From Clostridiales bacterium (GTDB taxonomy: Bacteria; Bacillota; Clostridia; Peptostreptococcales; Acidaminobacteraceae): a stretch of 64,000 nt of DNA. The notes under the pieces were generated by a model that did not search any database, was not told where the DNA came from, and worked only from the letters and a program-made list of their open reading frames with translations. The stretch is from positions 62,001 to 126,000 of the forward strand of contig JASUSA010000001.1 in assembly GCA_030446305.1 (NCBI GenBank), written 5' to 3'. Below are positions 8,520 through 16,028 of this stretch, in pieces. The stretch's first letter is position 1, and each line of letters opens with the position of its first letter. A program made the translations under genes and the position numbers.

Positions 8520-9380
8520 CTATGGAATCATTTTCTGCATTCTCATATTGGCCATACAACCGCCATCTACAAGAATATCAATTCCGGAAATAAACGATGC
8601 ACTGTCACTCATTAAAAAGTCGACGACCGTTGCCATTTCCATTGTTGATCCCATGCGCTTAGCTGGCGTCAAAACATTGATCATGCTCCACATTCTATTT
8701 TCAGTGTTAAGTTTGCTCTTTTCTAGTTCTATTTGATTATTTTCAGTCTCGGCGATTCCAGGAGAAACTGAATTGACGCGTATGCCATCTCCACCAAAGA
8801 GGACTGCATATTTTTGTGCCGCAATCATTGTTCCCTTTTTCGCAACTGAATAAGCAATGCCAGGTGCTACTTGTTCGCCTCTCGCCATAACGATTGGTTC
8901 CACTGCTTGCCACATTGCTTCAGGATTTTCATCTGCTTGCCATAATACGTCATTAATTGGCTGCAGCATTTGAGTTGGCAATTGATACGGTGATGATGAT
9001 GCGAAGAGCACAAAAGAAGTGCCCGGCGCCATGTGCGGTTTGATGGTTTTCATGGCTTTGATATGTGATAGAAAATCGACGTCAAAAATAGCTTTCCAAT
9101 CGCCGCAAGCTGGTGTCAACCCTGCAACGAGAACAACGCCTTCAATTTTACCCTTTTCTAAAGCCACTTGAAGTATCTTGTCAACATCTTCATCTTTTCG
9201 GATATCTACCACCATTGAAGTAACGTCAATGCCCTTTTCTTTTAAGGCATTTGTGCCCTTCACGACGTCTGATTCTTCCAGACCCGACATGACAACGGTA
9301 CCCTTTTTAGAAAGTTGTTCAGAAACCGCCAAACCGATTCCGCGTTCACCACCAATGATGATATAAACTTTCTCTTCCAT
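8520..9380 (-). CDS. Short-chain dehydrogenase/reductase (SDR)
   Basis: A 286-residue classical SDR. The NAD(P)-binding motif GGERGIG is at residues 10-16, followed by the VAGL stretch in place of NNAG. The catalytic serine lies in the FASSSPY stretch and the YxxxK motif reads YSVAKK, with RVNSVSPG after it. It should oxidise a hydroxyl group or reduce a carbonyl on a small substrate. It is the first gene of the leftward train that continues through the MFS transporter and zinc dehydrogenase into the C1 genes. The ATG follows GAGGAGGAG at a suitable distance. A cre-like site lies about 220 bases upstream. Confidence 0.88.
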   Translation of the reverse strand: MEEKVYIIIGGERGIGLAVSEQLSKKGTVVMSGLEESDVVKGTNALKEKGIDVTSMVVDIRKDEDVDKILQVALEKGKIEGVVLVAGLTPACGDWKAIFDVDFLSHIKAMKTIKPHMAPGTSFVLFASSSPYQLPTQMLQPINDVLWQADENPEAMWQAVEPIVMARGEQVAPGIAYSVAKKGTMIAAQKYAVLFGGDGIRVNSVSPGIAETENNQIELEKSKLNTENRMWSMINVLTPAKRMGSTMEMATVVDFLMSDSASFISGIDILVDGGCMANMRMQKMIP

Positions 9381-9596
9381 TTAACTCCTCCTCTTTTGAC
9401 TATTTTTATACATCACAGCATGCCTTAAATGCAGTCAACCCTATTCAGTAAAAAATGACACTTTCAACTGCAGCAGCAAAATAATCATTTTACATATTGC
9501 GCAAAGCATTGCAAATACATTATTTCTCAGCATATACTTCCATTTTTCAGCAAGTCAAATTTACAAATAAACTGCAAATAATTCATGATAATCGTG

Positions 9597-9610
9597 TGAA
9601 CGCGCTCACA
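9597..9610 (+). promoter_or_regulatory. cre-like catabolite repression site
   Basis: TGAACGCGCTCACA differs at one position from the CcpA consensus TGWAANCGNTNWCA. It lies between the SDR operon and the LuxR-type gene, where catabolite control would be expected. The same bases also form TGTGA-N6-TCACA (9595-9610), a Crp/Fnr-type palindrome, so the protein that binds is open. Confidence 0.5.
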
Positions 9611-9737
9611 ATTGAAGTTTATCACGGTCAGGTAATCATACAAATTCTCAATATTAGGTATTTTTTTTTGTACAATCTTTGACTAGAATTAATATATAGA
9701 ATGCATGAACTGTCTATATGTACTATAATGTAAACAT

Positions 9738-9755
9738 AACCAATCATCTTTGGTT
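9738..9755. promoter_or_regulatory. Inverted repeat at a predicted transcription start
   Basis: AACCAA and TTGGTT, separated by six bases, lie immediately after a TATAAT box at 9724-9729. A repeat that covers the expected start point of transcription toward the LuxR-type gene is a plausible operator, perhaps for autoregulation. No -35 box is convincing. Confidence 0.3.
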
Positions 9756-9786
9756 CGAAAAATTAAATGATGGAGGTGTTGAATTG

Positions 9787-9864
9787 ATGAGAACTCAGTG
9801 TATAGAGCAACATGAATTAAGAGGCACTCAATTTTTGCAGATCTATAGCAATTCATTCTATTGA
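9787..9864 (+). CDS. Possible 25-residue leader peptide upstream of the LuxR-type gene
   Basis: An ATG (or TTG at 9784) follows GGAGG (9772-9776) by 7-10 bases and opens a 25-codon frame ending in TGA at 9864, downstream of a TATAAT box. The strong ribosome binding site is the only positive evidence; the peptide matches nothing I know. It could be a chance ORF or a leader that tunes the regulator gene 123 bases further on. Confidence 0.25.
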   Translation: MRTQCIEQHELRGTQFLQIYSNSFY

Positions 9865-9987
9865 GCGTATTGAGCCCTCGAACATTCCCTATTTGTCTGT
9901 AAAATATGTCGTATGATTTCAAATTATTATCCAGTTTTATAATTTGTTGTCTCATTACTTTATAATGCATAGATGTAGGAGTAATAT

Positions 9988-10812
9988 ATGAATCGTGTCA
10001 GTACACCATGGAATGAAATCAATGCCTTTTTGCTTGATTGCGGCAACATAAGAGATCCAAAAGAATTTTGTACCTATCTTATGAAGCGACTCAATTCATT
10101 TATCGCTTATGATCAGGCACGCATTTATTTTCTTAACGACAATCGAAAAGTCTATGATGAAGTTTTATTTGGCGTCAACAAGCGTTGGACTAAAATGTAT
10201 TTTGAATACTATGCAAACGTCGGCGGTGGCCGCTACTCACCATTTGGACGTTCAATGCGGAACGGCAAAATCTGCAATCTCACAAAGGCAGAAGATCGTG
10301 TCAGAGATTGGACCAATTGCAGCAACGATGAATTTATCAAAGATTATCTGAGACCACAGGGCATTCAATATAGCACTGGCTTTATGCTTCATGATATTTA
10401 TAACTCTCCAAAAGCAACTTTTATCATTGATCGCCTGACCAATGTCAAATTCTCAGATTATGAACTAAATATCCTAAACATCCTCTTGCCGCATTTAGAA
10501 AACTTATTTAAAAATTTTTACGTCCCTATTCCAAAAGATTTCAATCTCGAGAATGTCAATAAAAATATCGCGCTGTTAACAGCTCGTGAGCGGGAAATTG
10601 CAAAGCTGCTTATGCAAGGTGCATCAACCAATAGCATTGGCGATAAACTCTGCATTTCTACAGCGACTGTTTATAAGCATATTTCACATATTCACGAAAA
10701 ACTCAATGTCTCCAGCCAGCAGGAACTATTGATCAAACTCATGTCAGGCAATAAATTAGGCCGGGACGACGTTACGGTATGTGCTGTCCTGGAAAATGAA
10801 CACGTGAATTAA
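9988..10812 (+). CDS. LuxR-family transcriptional regulator
   Basis: A 274-residue regulator. The N-terminal 190 residues form an alpha/beta ligand-sensing region that I cannot assign firmly (it resembles the GAF-like sensor part of LuxR-type proteins). The C-terminus is a LuxR helix-turn-helix: LLTAREREIAKLLMQG followed by STNSIGDKLCISTATVYKHI and HEKLNVSSQ, near residues 197-245. It is transcribed away from the SDR train and sits between two halves of the catabolic cluster, so it is the likely pathway-specific regulator. There is no receiver domain and no partner kinase nearby, so a small-molecule inducer is more likely than phosphorylation. A strong terminator follows. Confidence 0.88.
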   Translation: MNRVSTPWNEINAFLLDCGNIRDPKEFCTYLMKRLNSFIAYDQARIYFLNDNRKVYDEVLFGVNKRWTKMYFEYYANVGGGRYSPFGRSMRNGKICNLTKAEDRVRDWTNCSNDEFIKDYLRPQGIQYSTGFMLHDIYNSPKATFIIDRLTNVKFSDYELNILNILLPHLENLFKNFYVPIPKDFNLENVNKNIALLTAREREIAKLLMQGASTNSIGDKLCISTATVYKHISHIHEKLNVSSQQELLIKLMSGNKLGRDDVTVCAVLENEHVN

Positions 10813-10842
10813 TCGTCGTTTTTATATGCTATTATTTTCAGC

Positions 10843-10888
10843 AAAAAGCTGCTGCATCTCTTTGCTCTCAGAGATGCAGCAGCTTTTT
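10843..10888. terminator. Bidirectional rho-independent terminator
   Basis: A perfect 18-base-pair stem (10843-10860 with 10871-10888) with a ten-base loop, flanked by A5 on one side and T5 on the other. It separates the convergent LuxR-type and zinc dehydrogenase genes. Confidence 0.9.
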
Positions 10889-10936
10889 TATTCCCCCTAC
10901 TCTATTTTTGACTGTCATGAGACCAAATCATCTCTG

Positions 10937-11944
10937 TTAAGCCATATCAATAATGACTTTTATTGCTTGATCGCGCATGCTTGCCATCTTGATGGCTTCG
11001 TTAATTGATTCCAGCGGATAATGATGTGTAATAATTTCAGGCATATAAGTGCGTTTTGCAGAAAGGTTATCAATCACCTCAACGATATCTTCATGATCGT
11101 AACCGCATGAGCCTTGAATAATGATCTCTGAGCTCATGAGACGCCCCATCGGTACGGGAATGGGGGCTGTGGTCACCCCAACAACGGAAAGTATTGATTT
11201 TGGTTTTGAAAACTTCATAAAATCTTCAACGATATTTGTCGCTCCCGCGCAATCAATGACAATATCGACATCAACTGCCGGATAGCCGATGCGATGTTTG
11301 GTAACACCAAATTTTTCCTTCACAAAAGTGAGCATATCGACTTCATTAATGTTGCAAACGATCCCGCCTATTTTTTCAATTAGCGCCCTTTTATTATTAT
11401 TGCGTACAATGACAATCGGCACGACGCCCTGTGCGCATAATCCACTGAGACAACTGATGCCGATTGTGCCGGCGCCATAGATAATCACATGATCACCCGG
11501 CTTCGCACCTGGGACATTCTTGCCATGTGTCCCCACTGCAAACGGCTCAATTAGCGCTGCTTCATCGTAGCTCACATTATCAGGCAATGCATAGATATTG
11601 ACATTGAGTTTGGCCTTCGGTACGTGAACATATTCCGAGAAACCACCAAGGTTGTTGGACTGTCCCGGTTTTGTTGACGTTATCGGTTGTATCCAAACGC
11701 GCATCCCCTTTGTCAGATCTGTGACATTTTCGCCGATTTCCGTTATATAACCTGCGGTTTCATGGCCAAATTGATCCCCCTTAAATGTCCCTGAAAACAT
11801 GCTGCCTTTAAAATAGCCATTGACATCTGAACCACAAATACCGGTTCTGACTGTTTTAACGATAACATCGTCGGGACCGCAGACAGGTTTTTCAATGTCT
11901 TCAATGGTTACGCGCTCAACTTCTTGATATATTGCTGCTTTCAT
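10937..11944 (-). CDS. Zinc-dependent medium-chain alcohol dehydrogenase (second paralogue)
   Basis: A 335-residue enzyme of the same subfamily as the gene at 6131-7156. The catalytic zinc motifs GICGSD and FGHE and the cofactor motif YGAGTIG are present. Like its paralogue it has no four-cysteine structural-zinc lobe: the stretch between the two zinc motifs and GGFSEYVHV contains no cysteine. Two related dehydrogenases plus an SDR suggest successive oxidations, or alternative stereoisomers, of one substrate. The gene lies downstream of the VOC gene on the same strand, with a hairpin between them at 12041-12087, and it ends facing the LuxR-type gene. Confidence 0.87.
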   Translation of the reverse strand: MKAAIYQEVERVTIEDIEKPVCGPDDVIVKTVRTGICGSDVNGYFKGSMFSGTFKGDQFGHETAGYITEIGENVTDLTKGMRVWIQPITSTKPGQSNNLGGFSEYVHVPKAKLNVNIYALPDNVSYDEAALIEPFAVGTHGKNVPGAKPGDHVIIYGAGTIGISCLSGLCAQGVVPIVIVRNNNKRALIEKIGGIVCNINEVDMLTFVKEKFGVTKHRIGYPAVDVDIVIDCAGATNIVEDFMKFSKPKSILSVVGVTTAPIPVPMGRLMSSEIIIQGSCGYDHEDIVEVIDNLSAKRTYMPEIITHHYPLESINEAIKMASMRDQAIKVIIDMA

Positions 11945-12040
11945 TTATTTATCCCCCATACTTCTTCTTCAACCGTATCCCTCATTCACGATCGTGTTTC
12001 ATACACTTCTGCCGTGTAAGTTTTTGAATGAAAGACAATG

Positions 12041-12087
12041 GAAGCCAGCGACATATGCATATAAAAGATATGCAAGGGGCTGGCTTC
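12041..12087. other. Nested hairpin between the VOC and dehydrogenase genes
   Basis: GAAGCCAGC pairs with GCTGGCTTC (nine pairs), and inside it TGCATAT pairs with ATATGCA. No T-run follows on either strand, so it is not a standard terminator. It may be a processing or stability element between the two leftward genes, or a weak terminator for the VOC gene. Confidence 0.45.
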
Positions 12088-12143
12088 TCTATGCTTAATG
12101 CTAATGCCAATATCCACTAAATATTTGCAAATTTAATCCGTGC

Positions 12144-12641
12144 TTACATTCTGTTCATGTATTCATAACTGTGTGAATGCACTTCAAAAATGTTGCCGAA
12201 TGGATCTTTCCCATAAACGGTAACAACTGTATTTTCTTCATAGAATTTTCGTCGGCTGTATGCGCAGTATTCTTCACCGCCATTTTCTTTTAAGCGTGCC
12301 ATAAATTCATCAACATCCGGCACCGTCACTGAAAAATGAAAAAGACCATGTCTTTTGTATTCGAATTCATCTTCAGGATCATAGCCGCCTTCAAATTCTA
12401 AAAGTTCAACGCCAACGCCGTTGCTTCCGACCATATGCGCAATGCGGAATCCAGTCCATTCATGACCTTCATGGGCATAGAGCGTATCGCAAAATTGGCT
12501 TGACGGACCACCATCTCTTTTAATTGGAAATGGACCTGCAATATGATACCATCCAAACACTTCTTTGTAAAAATCGATCGCCTTGTCAATATCACCAACA
12601 GACAATCCAATGTGATTCATTGCTGCAATAGGTTTTGCCAT
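12144..12641 (-). CDS. VOC superfamily protein (glyoxalase / methylmalonyl-CoA epimerase type)
   Basis: A 165-residue vicinal-oxygen-chelate protein with two beta-alpha-beta-beta-beta modules. It opens with MNHIGLSVGDIDKAIDFYKEVFGW, here quoted only as the module start at residues 8-31, and the second module begins at GLFHFSVTVPDVDEF. Likely metal ligands are His11, a Glu in GVELLEF, His near GLFHFS and Glu in NIFEVH. Enzymes of this group isomerise, epimerise or cleave small oxo-acids. Its location between the second dehydrogenase and the divergent PanB-like gene puts it in the same putative catabolic pathway, where an epimerase or lyase step would fit; the reaction is not determined. Confidence 0.8.
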   Translation of the reverse strand: MAKPIAAMNHIGLSVGDIDKAIDFYKEVFGWYHIAGPFPIKRDGGPSSQFCDTLYAHEGHEWTGFRIAHMVGSNGVGVELLEFEGGYDPEDEFEYKRHGLFHFSVTVPDVDEFMARLKENGGEEYCAYSRRKFYEENTVVTVYGKDPFGNIFEVHSHSYEYMNRM

Positions 12642-12802
12642 AATCGTTTTCTCCTTTCAAATAAGAAGCGAATTTTTAATGCTACACAACATATTCAAAT
12701 ACGTTTATTTAGATTATATCGTTCCCTAAGTACGAAAATATATACATAAACTTGCGTATTCTTGGCTGCGGCACTTTTATCAGAAATACTCAAATTTATG
12801 AA

Positions 12803-12844
12803 TTTAAATCAGTTTTTTTCATTGTTATACTGAAAGCGTCATCA
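12803..12844 (+). promoter_or_regulatory. Promoter of the PanB-like gene with overlapping cre-like site
   Basis: TTTAAA (12803-12808) and TATACT (12826-12831) are 17 bases apart. TGAAAGCGTCATCA (12831-12844) begins at the last base of the -10 box and differs from the CcpA cre consensus at one position. A cre site over the transcription start is the classic arrangement for catabolite repression. Confidence 0.5.
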
Positions 12845-12929
12845 GATACATTGTTCTCAAACTAAGGCTGCATTGCCTTTAATCGGGCAAAATCCAAACA
12901 CATGATAAAAAACGAAGGGAGATTTGGTT

Positions 12930-13802
12930 ATGGCAACTGGTAAAGGAAGCAATATAGAAATGGTACCTATTTCGATGCAAAGACAAACAATTTGGCATCT
13001 TCAAAAAATGAAAGACGAAGGCAAAAAAATCTCAATGGTCGGCACAGCTTATATGGATCCAATTTTTACAATGCTCTGTGAAAAAGCAGGTGTCAATTTG
13101 GTTCGTTATACTGCACCTGGTGAAACCAGCGCACATCGTGCAAACAATATTGCTTGGTGGACAAGAGCAATCCGTAAAATGGCACCAAATATTTGTTTAA
13201 ATGCCGTTATGCAAACACAGCAATACGGTGATAAATACACTGCCGTTAAAGAAGCCTCTATCCTAATGGCTGACGGCGCCGATTCTGTTCTTCCTATGGG
13301 CGTTACCAATGATGTCCTAAAGGCAATGTCAGATAATAACATTCCTGTATTTGGTCATGTCGGCTGTCTTTCAGGATGGCAAACAGGTCGTTTCGGCGGC
13401 TACAGACGCGTTGGTAAAACAGCAGAAGACGCAATGAACGTCTTCCGTCAAGCATATGAATATCAAGAAAACGGTATGGTTGGGATGACCATCGAAATGG
13501 CACCAAGAGAATTAACAGACATGGTCGCTAAAAAACTCAGAATTCCTGTTATCCAAGTTGCAGCCGGCGGTGTTGCCGATGGTTCTGAACTCGTTATTTT
13601 TGACCTGCTCGGTTTCTTACCGCCAGAAGCACTTGCAAAACATTCAAAAGCTTACGCTTCTTTCCTTGGCGAATCAATTAAAGCATTTACAACGTTTGAT
13701 GCCGAAGTCAAAAACGAAGTTTACCCTGCTCAGGAACATGGCTGGAGCATGAGTGAAGCAGAACTTGATAAATTCATGAATCTCGTCGAACAAAAATACT
13801 AA
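12930..13802 (+). CDS. PanB-like TIM-barrel protein (divergent ketopantoate hydroxymethyltransferase homologue)
   Basis: A 290-residue protein related to PanB, which makes ketopantoate from ketoisovalerate and methylene-THF. The C-terminal half aligns well: PVFGHVG, FGGYRRVG, an IEMAP block matching the PanB catalytic-Glu region, and PVIQVAAGGVADGSELVIFDLLG. In the N-terminal half the PanB metal-binding positions are changed: the VGDS motif reads YTAPGE, the Asp of ADLPF is gone (LNAVMQ), and the KIEGG block reads LPMGV. So it is probably not a pantothenate enzyme. Because PanB chemistry is reversible C1 transfer to THF, and the C1 genes are nearby, a retro-aldol cleavage is an attractive guess. 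ATG at 12930 follows AAGGGAG by eight bases. Confidence 0.7.
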   Translation: MATGKGSNIEMVPISMQRQTIWHLQKMKDEGKKISMVGTAYMDPIFTMLCEKAGVNLVRYTAPGETSAHRANNIAWWTRAIRKMAPNICLNAVMQTQQYGDKYTAVKEASILMADGADSVLPMGVTNDVLKAMSDNNIPVFGHVGCLSGWQTGRFGGYRRVGKTAEDAMNVFRQAYEYQENGMVGMTIEMAPRELTDMVAKKLRIPVIQVAAGGVADGSELVIFDLLGFLPPEALAKHSKAYASFLGESIKAFTTFDAEVKNEVYPAQEHGWSMSEAELDKFMNLVEQKY

Positions 13803-13853
13803 TGGCAACGTGCCGAAAATGTTACCACAGGCATTTTCAGCACAATGTTATAA

Positions 13854-13890
13854 GGTATGGCGCATATGATGATGCGCCATACCAATTTTT
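13854..13890 (+). terminator. Rho-independent terminator of the PanB-like gene
   Basis: GGTATGGCGCAT and ATGCGCCATACC (12 perfect pairs, loop ATGATG) are followed by AATTTTTT. Confidence 0.9.
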
Positions 13891-14060
13891 TAACAATAAA
13901 CTTTTCAACTTAAAAAACGTGATCCTTATACAAATTTAGAAAAAATCTAATAAAAATGCGGTTTTGAAGCGGTTTTTTGACATGCATCAAAAATACGACC
14001 TCCTGCTGACATTTCCAGCCGCAAAACCTCAAGATTCAACTTGCTTGTTATTAAGTGAGA

Positions 14061-14088
14061 AAATTGCATCATTCAAATGATGCAATTT
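14061..14088. repeat. Perfect 13-base-pair inverted repeat
   Basis: AAATTGCATCATT and AATGATGCAATTT are separated by CA. It has no T-run and sits just before the 14097-14137 terminator, as an inner hairpin of the putative small RNA. Confidence 0.7.
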
Positions 14089-14096
14089 CCTTAAGT

Positions 14097-14137
14097 AAAA
14101 AATAGGAGAAAGACGATAACGCTGTCTCCTATTTTTT
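14097..14137. terminator. Bidirectional-looking rho-independent terminator
   Basis: AAAAAATAGGAGA (14097-14109) pairs with TCTCCTATTTTTT (14125-14137). It terminates rightward transcription from an upstream unit other than the PanB-like gene, which already has its own terminator; this is part of the case for a separate RNA here. Confidence 0.8.
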
Positions 14138-14199
14138 CGTTTCTTAAATAGTGGCAATTAATCCTTCTGTCGACGCTTCCTATCTTACAGGCAGCTATT

Positions 14200-14229
14200 T
14201 TGACAGGCAGGTATCTTTAAAGGTAATTT
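14200..14229 (+). promoter_or_regulatory. Predicted promoter of the 5-formyl-THF cyclo-ligase gene
   Basis: A perfect -35 box TTGACA (14200-14205) is followed after 18 bases by TAATTT (14224-14229), about 65 bases before the start codon. Confidence 0.45.
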
Positions 14230-14293
14230 TCTTCTAGCAATTGCTGTCAACCGCTTTCAATTCTTTCACAGTTTTAAATGAATAGAGGCTTTT

Positions 14294-14878
14294 ATGGATA
14301 AAAAACAGCTTCGCAAACAAATGATAAAAACACGAAATACACTTGATGATCATGCACGCCGCTTACACAGTTCAAACATTTTACAGCATTTATCAAAATT
14401 GGACTTTTTTCAATCCGCACGGGCTGTAGCAGGGTTTGTCGATTTCCGCAATGAAGTCCAGATGAGGCCAATTTTGCAGCATTTACTGGCTATGAACATC
14501 CCATTGATGCTGCCAAGAATCAGCGATGATGGTACGCAAATGGTTTTTTATCAAGTTGATTCTCTTGAACACCTTGTGATAAGCCGATTGGGAATCATGG
14601 AACCCGATCCCGCATGCTGTGTGCCAGGTGATCTCAATCAGCTCTCATTGGTGCTAACCCCCGGTGTCGCCTTTACGCGCAATGGCTTTCGACTCGGCTA
14701 CGGCGGCGGCTATTATGATCGTTTTTTTGAATCAATCAGCAACGATGTTCTTCGAATCGGACTCGCATTTGATCTTCAGATTGTGGCAGACATCCCATGT
14801 GAACCACATGACATACGCCTTCACGGTTATGTAACAGAAAATGGTTTTTTTAATACAACAACAGCATCTTTGCTGTAA
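14294..14878 (+). CDS. 5-formyltetrahydrofolate cyclo-ligase
   Basis: A 194-residue member of the MTHFS/YgfA family, which uses ATP to turn 5-formyl-THF into 5,10-methenyl-THF and so recovers this otherwise dead-end folate. The N-terminal KKQLRKQM basic stretch and the C-terminal signature GFRLGYGGGYYDRFF (near residues 132-146) are both present, and the length is normal. The gene stands alone between a terminator-ended intergenic region and a shared terminator, but it belongs functionally with the folate C1 genes on the left of the window. Confidence 0.93.
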   Translation: MDKKQLRKQMIKTRNTLDDHARRLHSSNILQHLSKLDFFQSARAVAGFVDFRNEVQMRPILQHLLAMNIPLMLPRISDDGTQMVFYQVDSLEHLVISRLGIMEPDPACCVPGDLNQLSLVLTPGVAFTRNGFRLGYGGGYYDRFFESISNDVLRIGLAFDLQIVADIPCEPHDIRLHGYVTENGFFNTTTASLL

Positions 14879-14898
14879 TCGCAGCCTTATAACTATAT

Positions 14899-14963
14899 AA
14901 AGCGCGCTTCCCGATTTCATTTCATTGACGCACATATCAATTAGAAATTGGGAAACGCGCTTT
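14899..14963. terminator. Bidirectional terminator between convergent genes
   Basis: A 20-base stem (14899-14918 with 14944-14963) has two G-U pairs and a 25-base loop, with A-rich and T-rich flanks. It lies between the cyclo-ligase gene and the leftward sensor gene. Confidence 0.85.
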
Positions 14964-14975
14964 ATTGATGAAAAG

Positions 14976-15815
14976 CTACATAAAATTGGCAATGCGCTCG
15001 ACTTCATAAGCAGTTTGTATCAAGGCTTCCATATCTTCAGCAACTTCTTCCGAGGCTTTTTGCTGCTGTTCACCCAGTAAAAGTGCCTGTTCAATATCGC
15101 TGATAATACCATCTGTTTCACTTCGAATCGTTCGCAGTGTATTTTTGATGTCATCTACTGCCAAGGCGCTGTCATCTGCCATTTTCCTAATTTCCTGCGC
15201 CACAACGGCAAAGCCTCTTCCCAGTTCACCGGCACGCGCTGCTTCAATAGCGGCATTGAGGCCAAGTAGATTTGAATTGTTTGCCACTGCACTGACAAAT
15301 TTTAAAATTTCATCTGTTTTGTTAATGGCATCAATAACACGATTGCCCTTTTCACTAAGCTGCCCTATACTGCCTGAAAGTATTTTTGCAGATGCCGACA
15401 GTTCCTGCATCATCGCTGTCGTTCGCTCCGTTCCCTGTGTAATTGACTGTGCCGAAGTATTGAGTGTCCGCTGCACTTCCTGTGTCATAACGAGCACAAT
15501 AGCACCTGTCAACACGCCATCTTCAAAAACGGGCTGTCCAATAGACTTGACCGGAATGCCAAATCGCTCTTGCGGTACCAGATGCATCAACGACTGCCTC
15601 GTCGTAATAATTTTATCGACAGCACTATTAGGTGTCGCACGATTCCCCTCTTTTAAACCGACGTCAAATGTCTTACCCGGTATGTATTTTCGTATGACGC
15701 CCTCACTGTCACCAATCACGACACAGCAATCCAGCGGAAACAGGTCTAAAAACATTTCAGCTGCTTCCATGAGTGACGTTAGTCGTCTGCCCTTTGATTT
15801 TATCGCTTGATCCAC
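14976..15815 (-). CDS. Soluble methyl-accepting chemotaxis-type signalling protein
   Basis: A protein of about 279 residues without membrane segments. The first 115 residues form a sensor region with a PAS/GAF-like look ([18 protein letters not shown]). The rest is a short MCP signalling coiled coil whose conserved tip reads [16 protein letters not shown] followed by [16 protein letters not shown]; this tip normally binds CheA and CheW. No che or flagellar genes are in the window. The frame is open from TTG at 15839, but a GTG at 15815 lies nine bases after AGGGGG and is preferred. Such small cytoplasmic MCP-like proteins are common in clostridia; the ligand is unknown. Confidence 0.82.
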   Translation of the reverse strand: MDQAIKSKGRRLTSLMEAAEMFLDLFPLDCCVVIGDSEGVIRKYIPGKTFDVGLKEGNRATPNSAVDKIITTRQSLMHLVPQERFGIPVKSIGQPVFEDGVLTGAIVLVMTQEVQRTLNTSAQSITQGTERTTAMMQELSASAKILSGSIGQLSEKGNRVIDAINKTDEILKFVSAVANNSNLLGLNAAIEAARAGELGRGFAVVAQEIRKMADDSALAVDDIKNTLRTIRSETDGIISDIEQALLLGEQQQKASEEVAEDMEALIQTAYEVERIANFM

Positions 15816-15975
15816 GTTATGTTTCCCCCTCAACCTCAAATGTTTTCATATGGCTAAAATGATGCTGGTATTGCGCACCGCTTAGCCAGTGAATACTATG
15901 TTTCAAGATTAGCACATTGACGCTGTCCGAAAAAGTGCGGTTACTCGGCGATAATTCTCGTTTTTTCACATATAA

Positions 15976-16007
15976 AACGACACCCTTAATTGCTTAAAGG
16001 TGCCGTT
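15976..16007 (-). terminator. Terminator of the Lon-like protease gene
   Basis: On the minus strand AACGGCACC pairs with GGTGTCGTT (one G-U), extended by an inner TTAA/TTAA pair, followed by a short T-rich tail. Confidence 0.65.
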
Positions 16008-16028
16008 CTCATTCGCCGGTCTTAATGG

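Larger units (their letters stand above)
9381..9987. other. 607-base divergent intergenic region of the catabolic cluster
   Basis: This AT-rich gap separates the leftward SDR train from the rightward LuxR-type gene. It holds a cre-like site (9597-9610), a TATAAT box (9724-9729) with an inverted repeat just after it (9738-9755), and a possible 25-codon leader ORF (9787-9864). I see no larger gene that looks real; a 93-codon minus-strand ORF here has no recognisable features. Confidence 0.6.
13935..14137 (+). ncRNA. Candidate structured small RNA locus
   Basis: Between two terminators, with no ORF of note, lies a string of hairpins: TTAGA/TCTAA (13936-13950); a larger fold closed by GGTTTTG..CGG with CCGCAAAACC (13960-14028) enclosing TTTTTGA/TCAAAAA; a perfect 13-pair hairpin (14061-14088); and a 13-pair terminator stem (14097-14137) ending in T6. 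A weak promoter, TTCAAC-N17-TATACA (13904-13932), precedes it. Together they look like a free-standing transcript of about 200 bases. I match it to no known family. Confidence 0.3.

Noticed and set aside
9595-9610. Crp-binding site TGTGA-N6-TCACA
   Set aside because: The palindrome is exact, but cAMP-Crp control is not usual in clostridia, and the same bases match a CcpA site with one mismatch; kept as the cre call with this alternative noted.
9689-9970. Minus-strand frame of 93 codons in the cluster's divergent gap
   Set aside because: No ribosome binding site and no recognisable domain; it would run back over the predicted regulator promoter.
13935-14137. 6S RNA
   Set aside because: The place beside the formyl-THF cyclo-ligase gene invited this, but the segment folds into separate hairpins rather than one long rod with a central bubble.
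15145-15810. Plus-strand frame of 221 codons
   Set aside because: It is antisense to the chemotaxis-type gene, which has clear MCP motifs; the Ser/Thr/Ala-rich product is typical of a shadow frame.
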